A DNA stretch of 64,000 bases from JACPPO01 sp965262505 (GTDB lineage: Bacteria; Acidobacteriota; Vicinamibacteria; Vicinamibacterales; UBA2999). Shown piece after piece: positions 9,114 to 17,723 of the stretch (its first letter is position 1; every line of letters starts with the position of its first letter). The notes beneath the pieces were generated by a model. The model did not search any database and was not told the origin of the DNA. It saw nothing but the letters and a program-made list of their open reading frames with translations. Location of the stretch: NCBI GenBank assembly GCA_965262505.1, contig CBDHFM010000030.1, forward strand, positions 5,332,001 to 5,396,000, read 5' to 3'. Both the position numbers and the translations under genes were made by a program.

Positions 9114-9143
9114 TGTCGAAGTTCCCACACTACAATCGGTTAC

Positions 9144-10358
9144 ATGCTGCGCGACCTCAAGCCCAAGACGCTGGCGTTCGGTCGTCCGATGCGCCAGCAC
9201 TGGTCTCTCGACCCGGCGGTGACCTATCTAAATCACGGCACCGTCGGTGTCGTACCAAAGCGGGTGCTCGCCGCACAACAGGCCATTCGCGATCGAATCG
9301 AACGCCAGCCGGCCGCTTTCCTCTTGCGGGAACTGTGGAACTTTACAGGATCGTCGCGGTCTACGCCGACGCTCCTGCGCGAGGCCGCCGCCCTGGTTGC
9401 CACATTCGTCGGCGGGCGCGGCGAGGATCTGGTATTCGTCGACAACGCCACGACTGGCATCAACGCCGTGTTGCGTTCGCTTCCTTTGACCCCAGGCGAC
9501 GAGCTGATACTGACCGACTATGCCTACGGTGCGATCGCGAACACCGCCGCGTTCGTTGCCCGAGCCCGCGGAGCTGTCGTACGCACGATACCGGTGCCCT
9601 ATCCCTGCTTCGATCCCGATGCGCTGGTGGATCGTATCGCTGAGGCGATCGGCCCGCATACCCGTCTCGTCATTGTCGATCACATCGCCGCCGAGAGCGC
9701 GCTGGTGTTTCCGGTGGCCGCCATCGCGGAACGCTGCCACGCCCGGGGCGTGCCGGTCCTGGTGGACGGGGCGCACGCGCCGGGCGGAATCGCGCTCGAT
9801 GTCCCGGCCATCGGCACCGACTACTACGTCGCGAACCTGCATAAATGGGCATGCGCGCCGAGAAGCTGTGGGTTCTTGTGGGCAGCCCCCGATCGCCAGG
9901 CGGATCTCCATCCGACGGTGATCTCGTGGGGTCTGGACGAAGGATTCACCCGAGAATTCGATTGGGTGGGGACGCGCGATCCGTCCCCCTTCCTGGCGGC
10001 GCCTGAAGGCGTCGCGTTCCTCCGCGAACTGGGCCTCGACGCCGTGCTGGCTCACAACCACGACCTCGCGTGGCGGGCGGGCCAATTCTTGGCCGATTGC
10101 TGGGGCACGACCCTCGGGTTCGGCGAAACCTCCGTGGGCGCCATGGTCACCGTGCCTGCCCCCGCGTCGCTGGGGTCCACCAGCGCGGAGGCGGTCCGTC
10201 TGCGGGACGCCCTGCTGTTCGAAGACGGCATCGAAGTCCAGGTGCACGCGCACGCCGGCCGGGTCTGGGTCCGTGTGGCGGCTCAGGTCTACAACGATTG
10301 GACCGACATCGAACATCTCGCCCAGGCGCTTGCAGGTCGGGCGATGCCGATATCGTAG
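9144..10358 (+). CDS. Class V aminotransferase, isopenicillin-N-epimerase-like
   Basis: The 404-residue PLP enzyme has the family start (HWSLDPAVTYLNHGTVGVVP), the cofactor-binding region (DNATTGINAVLRS; VDGAHAPGG, whose Asp contacts the pyridine nitrogen) and the Schiff-base lysine at about residue 234 in NLHKWACAP. The C-terminal domain ends in RVWVRVAAQVYNDW. Members of this group include isopenicillin-N epimerase and cysteine-desulfurase-like enzymes, so the substrate is unknown. ATG 9144 is used; ATG 9189 is the alternative and lies closer to the conserved part. Confidence 0.85.
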   Translation: MLRDLKPKTLAFGRPMRQHWSLDPAVTYLNHGTVGVVPKRVLAAQQAIRDRIERQPAAFLLRELWNFTGSSRSTPTLLREAAALVATFVGGRGEDLVFVDNATTGINAVLRSLPLTPGDELILTDYAYGAIANTAAFVARARGAVVRTIPVPYPCFDPDALVDRIAEAIGPHTRLVIVDHIAAESALVFPVAAIAERCHARGVPVLVDGAHAPGGIALDVPAIGTDYYVANLHKWACAPRSCGFLWAAPDRQADLHPTVISWGLDEGFTREFDWVGTRDPSPFLAAPEGVAFLRELGLDAVLAHNHDLAWRAGQFLADCWGTTLGFGETSVGAMVTVPAPASLGSTSAEAVRLRDALLFEDGIEVQVHAHAGRVWVRVAAQVYNDWTDIEHLAQALAGRAMPIS

Positions 10359-10381
10359 CCCCTCATCTTTCCCTGATGGAC

Positions 10382-11460
10382 GGCGTTGTTGCACGAATCG
10401 TGACTGGCCCGCACGATGCCAATCGACAAGATCCTCACCGGCCGATGCGATACGACACTGCTCGGCCGAGGGCGGTCATCCGATTGAGGATTTCGCAGCC
10501 GAGGACCACCTCACTCCCCTGCCCGGCTGGGTTCCGGGCGCGAAGGCCATCTCCGATGATGGATTTGTATCGGAAGAACGCATTCTCCACCCGGCCCTGA
10601 CGATGGTACCCTGACGCCTTCTTCCAACGGCGCCGGCCGAGCGCCTTCACCAACGTGATCGTCCGATCCCGCGCGGGCGCCCGCGGGCCGTGCCCAGAGA
10701 CGTTCGCCGTCCTGGCCGGTGGGATGACGACCGTCGCACCCCGCGCCCCCGCCGTTTCGTAGACGGCGACCGTGTCATAGGCGGCGTCAGCGGTGATACG
10801 CACGAGAGGACCATCGACCGCGGTGAGTAGATCGAGGGCGGTGGTCGCATCATCACCCGTCGCCTCGGTCAACGTGTGGACACGGATCACGCCGGACTGA
10901 TCGACGCCAAGGTGGAGCTTCCGCCAGCCACGTTTGCCGTGGCCACCGTGTTTCGCGGCGGCCCACTCACCTTCCCCGACGATGGACAGACCCGTGCTGT
11001 CGAGCACGAGATGGATGCTCTCGCCGGGCGGGACCGGTCGCAGACGGCGCCTCAGATGCTGACTGCGCCTGGAGAGCGTCGTATAGTCGGGGGCGGAGAG
11101 GTCGAGGCGCATCATCCCGAACAGGGCGTGCAGGAACCCTTCGGCCTGGCGCAGCGGGAGATGGTAGATGAGCCGCAGGGTCAGGGCGGTCTCGATGGCG
11201 AGATCCGAGTAGCGCCGCTGCCCGCCCCGCCGGCCGCTCCGGCGGGGCGTCCAGGCAGCGATCGCGTCCGAGGACACCCACACCGTCACATCGCCGCGGC
11301 GAACGAGGGCCTGATTGTAGGCCGCCCAGTTCGCAACGCGGTACTTCGTCTTATATGTGGGATGGACCTTCGACTTCATCCCTGTAGTGTGGATCCTGCG
11401 GAGGATCATGAGAAATGCGGGCCAAACCGCCCCACCGCAGAGTCTTCATGCAACAACGCC
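10382..11460 (-). mobile_element. IS5-family element, full 1079-bp copy C
   Basis: Same ends as copy A in inverted orientation: GGCGTTGTTGCACGAA from 10382 and TTCATGCAACAACGCC ending 11460. It separates the aminotransferase from an IS1380-family fragment. Confidence 0.9.
10435..11379 (-). CDS. IS5-family DDE transposase (copy C)
   Basis: Full-length frame from ATG 11379 (MKSKVHPTYKTKYRV) with the complete catalytic set DSTGLS, TADAAYD and RVENAFFRYK. It differs from copy A at a small number of residues (for example GEGEW for GAGEW). No disabling mutation is seen. Confidence 0.87.
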   Translation of the reverse strand: MKSKVHPTYKTKYRVANWAAYNQALVRRGDVTVWVSSDAIAAWTPRRSGRRGGQRRYSDLAIETALTLRLIYHLPLRQAEGFLHALFGMMRLDLSAPDYTTLSRRSQHLRRRLRPVPPGESIHLVLDSTGLSIVGEGEWAAAKHGGHGKRGWRKLHLGVDQSGVIRVHTLTEATGDDATTALDLLTAVDGPLVRITADAAYDTVAVYETAGARGATVVIPPARTANVSGHGPRAPARDRTITLVKALGRRRWKKASGYHRQGRVENAFFRYKSIIGDGLRARNPAGQGSEVVLGCEILNRMTALGRAVSYRIGR

Positions 11461-11703
11461 CTGGAGGCGCGCGGCGTCCAGTACGCGATCCGGATACCGG
11501 CAAACAAGAACTTGGAGCTGGCGATCGAAGGCCTCCTGTTTCGGGCACCGGGACGGCCCAGCCTCACGCCGCTCATTCGGTACAAGAGCTTCCAGTGCCA
11601 GGCGGACAGCTGGACCACGCCCCGGCGGGTCGTGGCAAAAGTCGAGCACCACGTCGGCGAGCTGTTCCCGCGCGTCGGCTTCATCGTGACGAATCTCCCG
11701 ATC
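11461..11703 (+). pseudogene. IS1380-family transposase fragment
   Basis: The frame reads LEARGVQYAIRIPANKNLEL, then KSFQCQADSW, RRVVAKVEHHVGELFPRVGF and IVTNLP. This is the characteristic central block of IS1380-family transposases. The N-terminus is replaced by IS5 copy C and the C-terminus is missing from about 11703. It is a relic. Confidence 0.75.
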
Positions 11704-12250
11704 CACAATCGCGCCCCCGCCGTCGGCCACAGTTGCAACACAACCCCCGGGCGACGATCACGCCCGATCGGTCGACACCGAGATGCCGCGTCTTCCAGCC
11801 TCGCCTCCCCCGTCCTCCATGTTTCACAGCGGCCCATTCACCCTCGCCCACGATCGAGAGTCCCGTGCTGTCGACGAGGAGATGCAGGCCGGCACCTGCG
11901 GGGGCGCGACGCAGCGAAAGATCGAGATGCTGGCCACGCCGTGAGCGTGTGGTGTGATCGGGCGCGGACAGGTCGAGACCCAGCATCCTGAAGATCGACG
12001 TCAGGAAGCCTTCAGTTTGCCGCAGGGGCAGGTGGAAGATGAGCCGGAGCGTCAGCGCGGTTTCGATGGCGAGATCGGAAGACGGCAGCTGCCCGCCACG
12101 CGTGCCAACGCCCACGGCCTCCCAGGTGGCGATCGCATCCGGGGCCAACCACACGGTGATATCACCTCGCTGGACCAGCGCTCGGTCGTATGCCGACCAA
12201 TTCCCGACGTGGTATTTTGTCTTGTACTTCGGGTGCACCCTCGACTTCAT
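11681..12250 (-). pseudogene. Divergent IS5-family transposase, C-terminus lost
   Basis: Starts at ATG 12250 (MKSRVHPKYKTKYHVGNW) and is clearly homologous to the other IS5 transposases here, but strongly diverged (VQRGDITVWLAPDAIATW). The first catalytic Asp is present (LLVDSTGLSIVG). Homology ends near RRGWKTRHLGVDRSGVI at about 11752, so the second Asp and the Glu are missing. The tail of the frame is unrelated sequence. Confidence 0.75.
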
Positions 12251-12334
12251 GTCGAGATCATGCGCGGCCGTCGCTACGATGGCCAGGATGTCGAGCGCGG
12301 CTCACTGAGGGCGCGGGATCTGTGCACCAACGCC
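12251..12334 (-). repeat. Left end of the divergent IS5-family element
   Basis: Eighty-four bases outside the start codon, the sequence TGCACCAACGCC ends at 12334. It is a variant of the TGCAACAACGCC tip of the common copies at the same distance from ATG (82-84 bp). It marks the outer end of the older, diverged element. Confidence 0.6.
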
Positions 12335-12443
12335 GCGGCCACCGAGCAGGGCGATCCTGTCGCAGGTGCTGGCGGCAAGCACGAGCCCAAGGTCGGCGCG
12401 ATCCAGCCGGTCCAAGATCGGCGCGGACGCTGGCACGGGGTTC

Positions 12444-13018
12444 CTAACACTCCGTGACATTGACCGGCACGTGGATCACATGCGTGGCCAGTCCGCCCCG
12501 CGAGGTTTCCTTGTACTTCTCCTGCATGTCGCGGCCCGTGTCACGCATCGTCTGGATCACCTTGTCCAACGAGACGACATGCTGGCCGCTGCCGCGCAGC
12601 GCCAGGCGCGAGGCGTTGATCGCCTTCACCGCACCCATGGCGTTGCGCTCGATGCACGGGATCTGCACGAGCCCCCCAATCGGATCGCAGGTGAGGCCCA
12701 GATTGTGCTCCATGCCGATTTCCGCGGCATTCTCCACCTGGGCGGCCGAGCCGCCGAGCACTTCCGTCAGCCCGGCGGCCGCCATGGCGCAGGCCGACCC
12801 CACCTCGCCCTGACAGCCCACCTCGGCGCCGCTGACCGACGCATTAGCTTTGAAGAGCAGGCCGATCGCGCCGGCCGTCAGCAGGAAACGGACCACGCCG
12901 TCGTCATCCGCACCGGCGCAGAAGCGGGCATAGTAGTGCAGCACCGCCGGGACGATGCCAGCCGCCCCGTTGGTGGGCGCGGTCACGACGCGGCCGCCCG
13001 TGGCGTTCTCCTCGTTCA
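12444..13018 (-). pseudogene. sdaA: L-serine ammonia-lyase, C-terminal portion
   Basis: About 190 residues of the iron-sulfur L-serine dehydratase alpha domain. NEENATGGRVVTAPTNGAAG is followed by SGAEVGCQGEVGSACAMAAA and CDPIGGLVQIPCIERNAMG, which contain the three cluster cysteines, then the normal end. The single-chain enzyme is about 450 residues, so the N-terminal 60 percent is missing. The gene is cut exactly where the rve-type IS begins (13019), and that half is not elsewhere in the window. In life the enzyme converts L-serine to pyruvate and ammonia; this copy is dead. Confidence 0.85.
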
Positions 13019-14316
13019 CCCGTGCTGGCTACTTGCCCCGTCCACCCGCACAATAAGGGCTTCCGCCTCAGGGCTGTCAGTCTCTGCTGACTGAACCGTG
13101 TGCCCCGCCCCCGGGAGCCGAGCACCCTGTGCGAGAGGAGACCAGCGTGCTGAACCGGTTGACCCGGGCCGTCAAGACGGCCGTCCGTCGACGCGTCCAC
13201 GAATGTGGCCGGACCATCACGCACATGCTGCGGCCCGTCCGCACTGGGGCAGCGCTGGTGTGCGCGGTCAGCATCGACGCCGTCCGGCCCCGCTCGGCGC
13301 TTGTCGCCGAGAACGCGCTCCTCCGCCAGCAGATCCTCGTACTCCGACGCGCGGCGCCATCGCGCCCACGCCTCCACGCTGAGGACCGGCTTATCCTGGT
13401 GTTCCTGGCCCGGCTGAACACCGCGTGGCGCGATGCCCTCCATGTGGTCAAGCCCGACACCCTCCTCCGCTGGCATCGCGACCTGTTCACCCTGCTCTGG
13501 CACCATAAGTCCAGGCGGAGGGGGGCACGGGGGCGGTTGCGCGTGGAGCTCATCGACCTGATCCAGGCCATGGCCACTGCCAACGGGCTGTGGGGCGCCG
13601 AACGGATCCGCGGCGAACTGCTCAAGCTCGGCATCCGCGTGAGCAAGCGGACGGTCCAACAGTACATGCGGTCCGTCCGTCCTCGCGGGCAGCACGGCCA
13701 GACCTGGGGGACCTTCCTCCGGAACCACACGCACGACATCTGGGCCTGCGATGTCCTGCAGCTCTACGACGCCTGGTTCCGCCCGATCTACGCGTTCTTT
13801 ATCGTCGCCCACGGGACCCGCGAGGTCGTCCACGTCAACGTCACCCGCTCCCCTACCGATGCGTGGGTCGCTCAGCAGCTCCGAGAGGCTACGCCGTACG
13901 ACAGCGCACCGCGGTTCTTGATCCGGGACAACGATGGCAAGTTCGGGCGCGACTTCGCCGCGGCCGCCACAAGCGCGGATATTGACGTGGTCCCGATCCC
14001 ACCCAGGTCGCCCAACCTGAACGCGATCTGCGAGCGCTTCCTCGGCGGCCTCCGCCGCGAGTGCCTGGATCATGTCCTGCTCCTTGGGGAGGACCACCTA
14101 CGCCGCGTGCTCGCCGAATGGGTGGGACACTTCAACGGGGGGCGACCGCACCAGGGGATCGGGCAGCGGATCCCGAACCAGCGGCAGCGGCCTGGCCGCG
14201 TAGAGCCCTGCAGGCGCATCGTGGCCTTCCCGGTGTTGGGCGGGCTCCACCACGACTACCGAAGGGCGGCGTAGGCAGGCCGCATCCGTCGCGGATGAAC
14301 GAAGTAGCCAGGACGG
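13019..14316 (+). mobile_element. rve-type IS (IS481/IS3-like), copy 1, about 1.3 kb
   Basis: The left tip is CCCGTGCTGGCTACTTG. The right tip is the inverted match CAAGTAGCCAGGACGG-like, reading GAAGTAGCCAGGACGG, ending 14316. Copy 2 (16347-17645) is nearly identical in sequence and orientation. It interrupts sdaA on the left. On the right it joins without spacer to a headless IS5 copy. Confidence 0.85.
13147..14274 (+). CDS. Transposase with integrase-core (rve) domain, copy 1
   Basis: GTG 13147 follows a GAGAGGAG ribosome-binding site; a GTG at 13129 is in frame but lacks one. About 375 residues. The N-terminal HTH part contains LVAENALLRQQILVLRRAA, then MATANGLWGAERIRGELL. The catalytic core has D in DIWACDVLQLYD, D in LIRDNDGKFG and E in NAICERFLGGLRRECLDH, followed by the HFNGGRPHQG box. 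This domain order is typical of IS481/IS3-type DDE enzymes. It looks intact. Confidence 0.82.
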   Translation: MLNRLTRAVKTAVRRRVHECGRTITHMLRPVRTGAALVCAVSIDAVRPRSALVAENALLRQQILVLRRAAPSRPRLHAEDRLILVFLARLNTAWRDALHVVKPDTLLRWHRDLFTLLWHHKSRRRGARGRLRVELIDLIQAMATANGLWGAERIRGELLKLGIRVSKRTVQQYMRSVRPRGQHGQTWGTFLRNHTHDIWACDVLQLYDAWFRPIYAFFIVAHGTREVVHVNVTRSPTDAWVAQQLREATPYDSAPRFLIRDNDGKFGRDFAAAATSADIDVVPIPPRSPNLNAICERFLGGLRRECLDHVLLLGEDHLRRVLAEWVGHFNGGRPHQGIGQRIPNQRQRPGRVEPCRRIVAFPVLGGLHHDYRRAA

Positions 14317-14982
14317 CCGTCTGCGGCCGGTCCCGACCGACGAGGGCCTCCATCTCGTGCTTGACAGCACAGGTCTGTCCATCGTCGGGGAGGGTGAGTG
14401 GGCTGCCGCGAAACACGGTGGCCGCGGCAGACGTGGCTGGCGGAAGCTCCACCTCGGCGTCGATCAGTCAGGCGTGATCCGTGTCCACACGTTGACCGAG
14501 GCGACGGGTGAGGATGCGACCACCGCCCTTGATCTGCTCACTGCGGTCGAGGGCCCTCTCGTGCGCGTCACCGCTGACGCCGCCTATGACACGGTCGCCG
14601 TCTACGAAACGGCGGGGGCGCGGGGTGCGACGGTCGTCATCCCACCGGCCAGGACGGCGAACGTCTCTGGCCACGGCCCGCGGTCGCCCGCGCGGGATCG
14701 GACGATCACGTTGGTGAAGACGCTCGGACGGCGCCAGTGGAAGCAGGCGTCAGGGTACCATCGTCAGGGCCGGGTGGAGAACACGTTCTTCCGATACAAG
14801 TCCATCATCGGCGATGGCCTTCGCGCCCGAAGTCCAGCCAGACAGGGGAGTGAGGTCGTCCTTGGCTGTGAGATCCTCAATCGGATGACCGCCCTCGGCC
14901 GACCAGTGTCATACCGCATCGGCAGGTGAGTATCCTGTCGGTGGGCATCGTGCGGGCCAGGGACGATTCGTGCAACAACGCC
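14317..14982 (+). mobile_element. IS5-family element, 5'-truncated copy
   Basis: Sequence identity to the IS5 copies starts at the CCGTCTGCG triplets directly behind the rve-IS tip and runs to the right inverted repeat ending 14982. About 410 bp at the left are missing. The junction at 14316/14317 has no intervening base, as if the rve-type IS had inserted in this copy and the other half was then deleted. Confidence 0.85.
14357..14929 (+). pseudogene. IS5-family transposase, catalytic half only
   Basis: Opens at ATG 14357 in the first catalytic motif (LDSTGLSIVGEGEWAAAKHG) and continues to the normal stop with TADAAYD and RVENTFFRYK. The N-terminal 120 or so residues are absent. Confidence 0.82.
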
Positions 14983-15332
14983 CAGTGACACCCGAAGGTG
15001 CAAAGGAAGCTGTAATAGAAGAAAAGGCAGCAGCCGCTATCCAAGAGATTGGACCGGTGACGTCTGAGACAGAAAGACTTCCCACTACTGGGCAGCCTTT
15101 TGAGAGTCGCCACGTCTGCTCCCGTTGCGGGAACGACTGGCCTGTCAAGTTCGGGCGGCGGTGTTTCCAGTGCAAGCGGCTAGCTTCCCCTCTAAGCGAC
15201 GCGGACGCAGCGGAGTATGTGACGTTGACCGAGGCCGATAAAGTCGCGTGGCGGGCCGCACGTGAAGGCGAACGTCCGCACCGTGCCGGATACGCACGGC
15301 CGGAACGTGGAAAGTTCGAGGGGATCTACTGA
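14970..15332 (+). CDS. Small hypothetical protein with a zinc ribbon
   Basis: The frame opens at a GTG inside the IS5 right repeat (MQQRPVTPEG), so its native start has been replaced; the true coding part begins somewhere after 14983. It has a Cys4 zinc ribbon at the middle (HVCSRCGNDWPVKFGRRCFQ, then C) and a charged tail. It ends with TGATGG, overlapping the next start. Base composition is more AT-rich than its surroundings. Together with the next three small genes it looks phage-derived; function unknown. Confidence 0.5.
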   Translation: MQQRPVTPEGAKEAVIEEKAAAAIQEIGPVTSETERLPTTGQPFESRHVCSRCGNDWPVKFGRRCFQCKRLASPLSDADAAEYVTLTEADKVAWRAAREGERPHRAGYARPERGKFEGIY

Positions 15333-15538
15333 TGGCTGATGACCGAGTCCTGTTGATCAAGGATCTTGCTCAGTTCCATGGACGGCGGCAGTTGCGATGT
15401 TTTCGTGGGCAGCAAATAAATCTGCTGCTCGAAGGCGACGAGGCGTACGAATCGTTCACATCGCTTTTCCGAGAGGCGACGGAGGACTATTTACAGCTGC
15501 CGTGGCTGCTCGTCCAGCAGTCGCGGATGGTTCACTAG
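15332..15538 (+). CDS. Small hypothetical protein
   Basis: 68 residues from ATG 15332, overlapping the preceding stop (translational coupling). The sequence DRVLLIKDLAQFHGRRQLRC and the acidic stretch DEAYESFTSLFREATEDYL suggest a compact helical protein. No family recognised. A strong hairpin follows 8 bp after the stop, consistent with the end of a short operon. Confidence 0.5.
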   Translation: MADDRVLLIKDLAQFHGRRQLRCFRGQQINLLLEGDEAYESFTSLFREATEDYLQLPWLLVQQSRMVH

Positions 15539-15545
15539 ATTGGCG

Positions 15546-15572
15546 AAGGGTGTCCCCGCGAGGGACACCCTT
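15546..15572 (+). terminator. Rho-independent-like hairpin
   Basis: A perfect 11-bp stem (AAGGGTGTCCC with GGGACACCCTT) and a 5-base loop lie 8 bp behind the stop of the 68-residue gene. A short T-rich run (TTTCT) follows. This is likely a terminator for the two small genes upstream. Confidence 0.65.
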
Positions 15573-15588
15573 TCTCGATGGCCGCTGT

Positions 15589-15612
15589 ACCGTTGCCGCT
15601 GGCGGCAACGGT
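15589..15612. repeat. Second perfect palindrome
   Basis: A perfect 11-bp stem with a 2-base loop (ACCGTTGCCGC, TG, GCGGCAACGGT) sits 16 bp behind the terminator hairpin. It has no T-run. It may be a second stem of the terminator or a protein-binding site. About 110 bp further on, GCAACGAT occurs twice (15722, 15742). Confidence 0.45.
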
Positions 15613-15758
15613 GGGGAGCGGGGAAGCCTCTAGACGGGCTAGACGGGCCTGTGCGGCCATCGGCGGAGGCGGGTAGGGGCTGAATAGGCTGGCCAGCGTT
15701 CGTCGCTCCTGGGTGATCCGTTGCAACGATTGTTGCACCATGCAACGATGGCCGAGCC

Positions 15759-16031
15759 ATGAGCGAGGTCAAGCACTTCCACGGATGGCTGCGAAGCGGG
15801 CGCGTGTTCGTAATGTCGCCGAAGGTCTTTGCGGATCGTACATCCTGCCATCGGTGGGCCACAAAACAGCGGCCGGAAGCGGACGATCGGCTTGTGCTTG
15901 CCTGCTCGAAGTGTCCACCCTCGCGGCCGTCGAGACGGCGGCCGATTCGATGGGGACACGTCGCCAAAGCGCTCGGCGTCGAGCTCCAGGCGCTCCGGGC
16001 GGCAATTGAGACGGAACGGCGGCGGGAGTAG
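15759..16031 (+). CDS. Small hypothetical protein, possibly phage-related
   Basis: 90 residues from ATG 15759 (MSEVKHFHGWLRSGRVFVMS). A CxxC pair (LACSKCPP) and a basic segment precede a C-terminal helix with HTH-like character (GHVAKALGVELQALRAAIET). It lies 15 bp upstream of the next gene in the same direction. No family recognised. Confidence 0.45.
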   Translation: MSEVKHFHGWLRSGRVFVMSPKVFADRTSCHRWATKQRPEADDRLVLACSKCPPSRPSRRRPIRWGHVAKALGVELQALRAAIETERRRE

Positions 16032-16046
16032 GAGAGGACAACAAGT

Positions 16047-16346
16047 ATGGAAAATGACGACGCAGTAAGGGAGAAAATCCGGAAGGCACTGCTCGAAATG
16101 GTGATATTTGGGCAGGGGAATATCTTGTTAGGTCAAGAGATCCCGGCGCGGATTAAGGCGGCAGAATTGTTAGTCGAATATATGGATTACCAAGAAGACG
16201 GGAGCGATGGCACGGCTAAGAAGGTAGAGGAGAAGCTGCTTAATATGGTGGTTGAAGGCCGCACCGGTGAACAGATCGAAGAACGGGTGGAAGCGGCACG
16301 GTTGTTACTTGAGCACCTTAAAGATACCGGCGGTGAGACGTTCTGA
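16047..16346 (+). CDS. Hypothetical helical protein with an internal duplication
   Basis: 99 residues from ATG 16047, preceded by GGAGAGGA. Two similar helical units follow one another: REKIRKALLEMVIFGQG with RIKAAELLVEYM, and KKVEEKLLNMVVEGRTGE with RVEAARLLLEHL. Such RxKAAxLL helices recall terminase small subunits, but this is speculative. The stop TGA is directly followed by the rve-type IS tip at 16347, so the IS may have inserted just after the gene. Codon use is clearly more AT-rich than nearby genes. Confidence 0.5.
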   Translation: MENDDAVREKIRKALLEMVIFGQGNILLGQEIPARIKAAELLVEYMDYQEDGSDGTAKKVEEKLLNMVVEGRTGEQIEERVEAARLLLEHLKDTGGETF

Positions 16347-17645
16347 CCCGTGCTGGCTACTTGCCCCGTCCACCCGCACAATAAGGGCTTCCGCCTCAGG
16401 GCTGTCAGTCTCTGCTGACTGAACCGTGTGCCCCGCCCCCGGGAGCCGAGCACCCTGTGCGAGAGGAGACCAGCGTGCTGAACCGGTTGACCCGGGCCGT
16501 CAAGACGGCCGTCCGTCGACGCGTCCACGAATGTGGCCGGACCATCACGCACATGCTGCGGCCCGTCCGCACTGGGGCAGCGCTGGTGTGCGCGGTCAGC
16601 ATCGACGCCGTCCGGCCCCGCTCGGCGCTTGTCGCCGAGAACGCGCTCCTCCGCCAGCAGATCCTCGTACTCCGACGCGCGGCGCCATCGCGCCCACGCC
16701 TCCACGCTGAGGACCGGCTTATCCTGGTGTTCCTGGCCCGGCTGCACACCGCGTGGCGCGATGCCCTCCATGTGGTCAAGCCCGACACCCTCCTCCGCTG
16801 GCATCGCGACCTGTTCACCCTCCTCTGGCGCCATAAGTCCAGGCGGAGGGGGGCACGGGGGCGGTTGCGCGTGGAGCTCATCGACCTGATCCAGGCCATG
16901 GCCACTGCCAACGGGCTGTGGGGCGCCGAACGGATCCGCGGCGAATTGCTCACGCTCGGCATCCGCGTGAGCAAGCGGACGGTCCAACAGTACATGCGGT
17001 CCGTCCGTCCTCGCGGGCAGCACGGCCAGACCTGGGGGACCTTCCTCCGGAACCACACGCACGACATCTGGGCCTGCGATTTCCTGCAGCTCTACGACGC
17101 CTGGTTCCGCCCGATCTACGCCTTCTTTATCGTCGCCCACGGGACCCGCGAGGTCGTCCACGTCAACGTCACCCGCTCCCCTACCGATGCGTGGGTCGCT
17201 CAGCAGCTCCGAGAGGCTACGCCGTACGACAGCGCACCGCGGTTCTTGATCCGAGACAACGATGGCAAGTTCGGGCGCGACTTCGCCGCGGCCGCCACAA
17301 GCGCGGATATTGACGTGGTCCCGATCCCACCCAGGTCGCCCAACCTGAACGCGATCTGCGAGCGCTTCCTCGGCGGCCTCCGCCGCGAGTGCCTGGATCA
17401 TGTCCTGCTCCTTGGGGAGGACCACCTACGCCGCGTGCTCGCCGAATGGGTGGGACACTTCAACGGGGGGCGACCGCACCAGGGGATCGGGCAGCGGATC
17501 CCGAACCAGCGGCAGCGGCCTGGCCGCGTAGAGCCCTGCAGGCGCATCGTGGCCTTCCCGGTGTTGGGCGGGCTCCACCACGACTACCGAAGGGCGGCGT
17601 AGGCAGGCCGCATCCGTCGCGGATGAACGAAGTAGCCAGGACGGG
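16347..17645 (+). mobile_element. rve-type IS (IS481/IS3-like), copy 2, 1299 bp
   Basis: Left tip CCCGTGCTGGCTACTTG from 16347, right tip GAAGTAGCCAGGACGGG ending 17645. It is in the same orientation as copy 1, and the two bracket 2.0 kb with the four small genes, a composite-transposon-like layout. On the right it truncates a gene that follows DUF488. Confidence 0.88.
16475..17602 (+). CDS. Transposase with integrase-core (rve) domain, copy 2
   Basis: Same gene as copy 1 with GTG 16475 behind GAGAGGAG. It differs from copy 1 at only a few residues that I can see (ARLHTAW for ARLNTAW, LWRHK for LWHHK, LLTLG for LLKLG, CDFLQ for CDVLQ). All DDE residues are kept. Near-identity of the two copies implies recent transposition or gene conversion. 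Confidence 0.83.
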   Translation: MLNRLTRAVKTAVRRRVHECGRTITHMLRPVRTGAALVCAVSIDAVRPRSALVAENALLRQQILVLRRAAPSRPRLHAEDRLILVFLARLHTAWRDALHVVKPDTLLRWHRDLFTLLWRHKSRRRGARGRLRVELIDLIQAMATANGLWGAERIRGELLTLGIRVSKRTVQQYMRSVRPRGQHGQTWGTFLRNHTHDIWACDFLQLYDAWFRPIYAFFIVAHGTREVVHVNVTRSPTDAWVAQQLREATPYDSAPRFLIRDNDGKFGRDFAAAATSADIDVVPIPPRSPNLNAICERFLGGLRRECLDHVLLLGEDHLRRVLAEWVGHFNGGRPHQGIGQRIPNQRQRPGRVEPCRRIVAFPVLGGLHHDYRRAA

Positions 17646-17714
17646 ATCGACGTCGCGGCTCCCGCCGTGTGGTCGATGCCACGTCCTCGCCAGCTCCTGG
17701 TTTGTGATGGCCAT
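17646..17714 (-). pseudogene. Truncated start of a fifth gene in the DUF488 cassette
   Basis: ATG 17714 lies 9 bp behind the DUF488 stop and has a GGAG site 8 bp upstream. The reading begins MAITNQELARTWHRPHGG and runs into the IS tip at 17645 after 23 codons. It is therefore the start of a further operon gene removed by the IS. The residues left are too few to identify it. Confidence 0.5.
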
Positions 17715-17723
17715 TCGCGGCTC

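Noticed and set aside
12904..14097. 397-codon minus-strand frame joining serine dehydratase and the IS
   Set aside because: It is an accidental fusion across the IS boundary; the IS gene is clearly on the plus strand, and the same shadow appears under copy 2.
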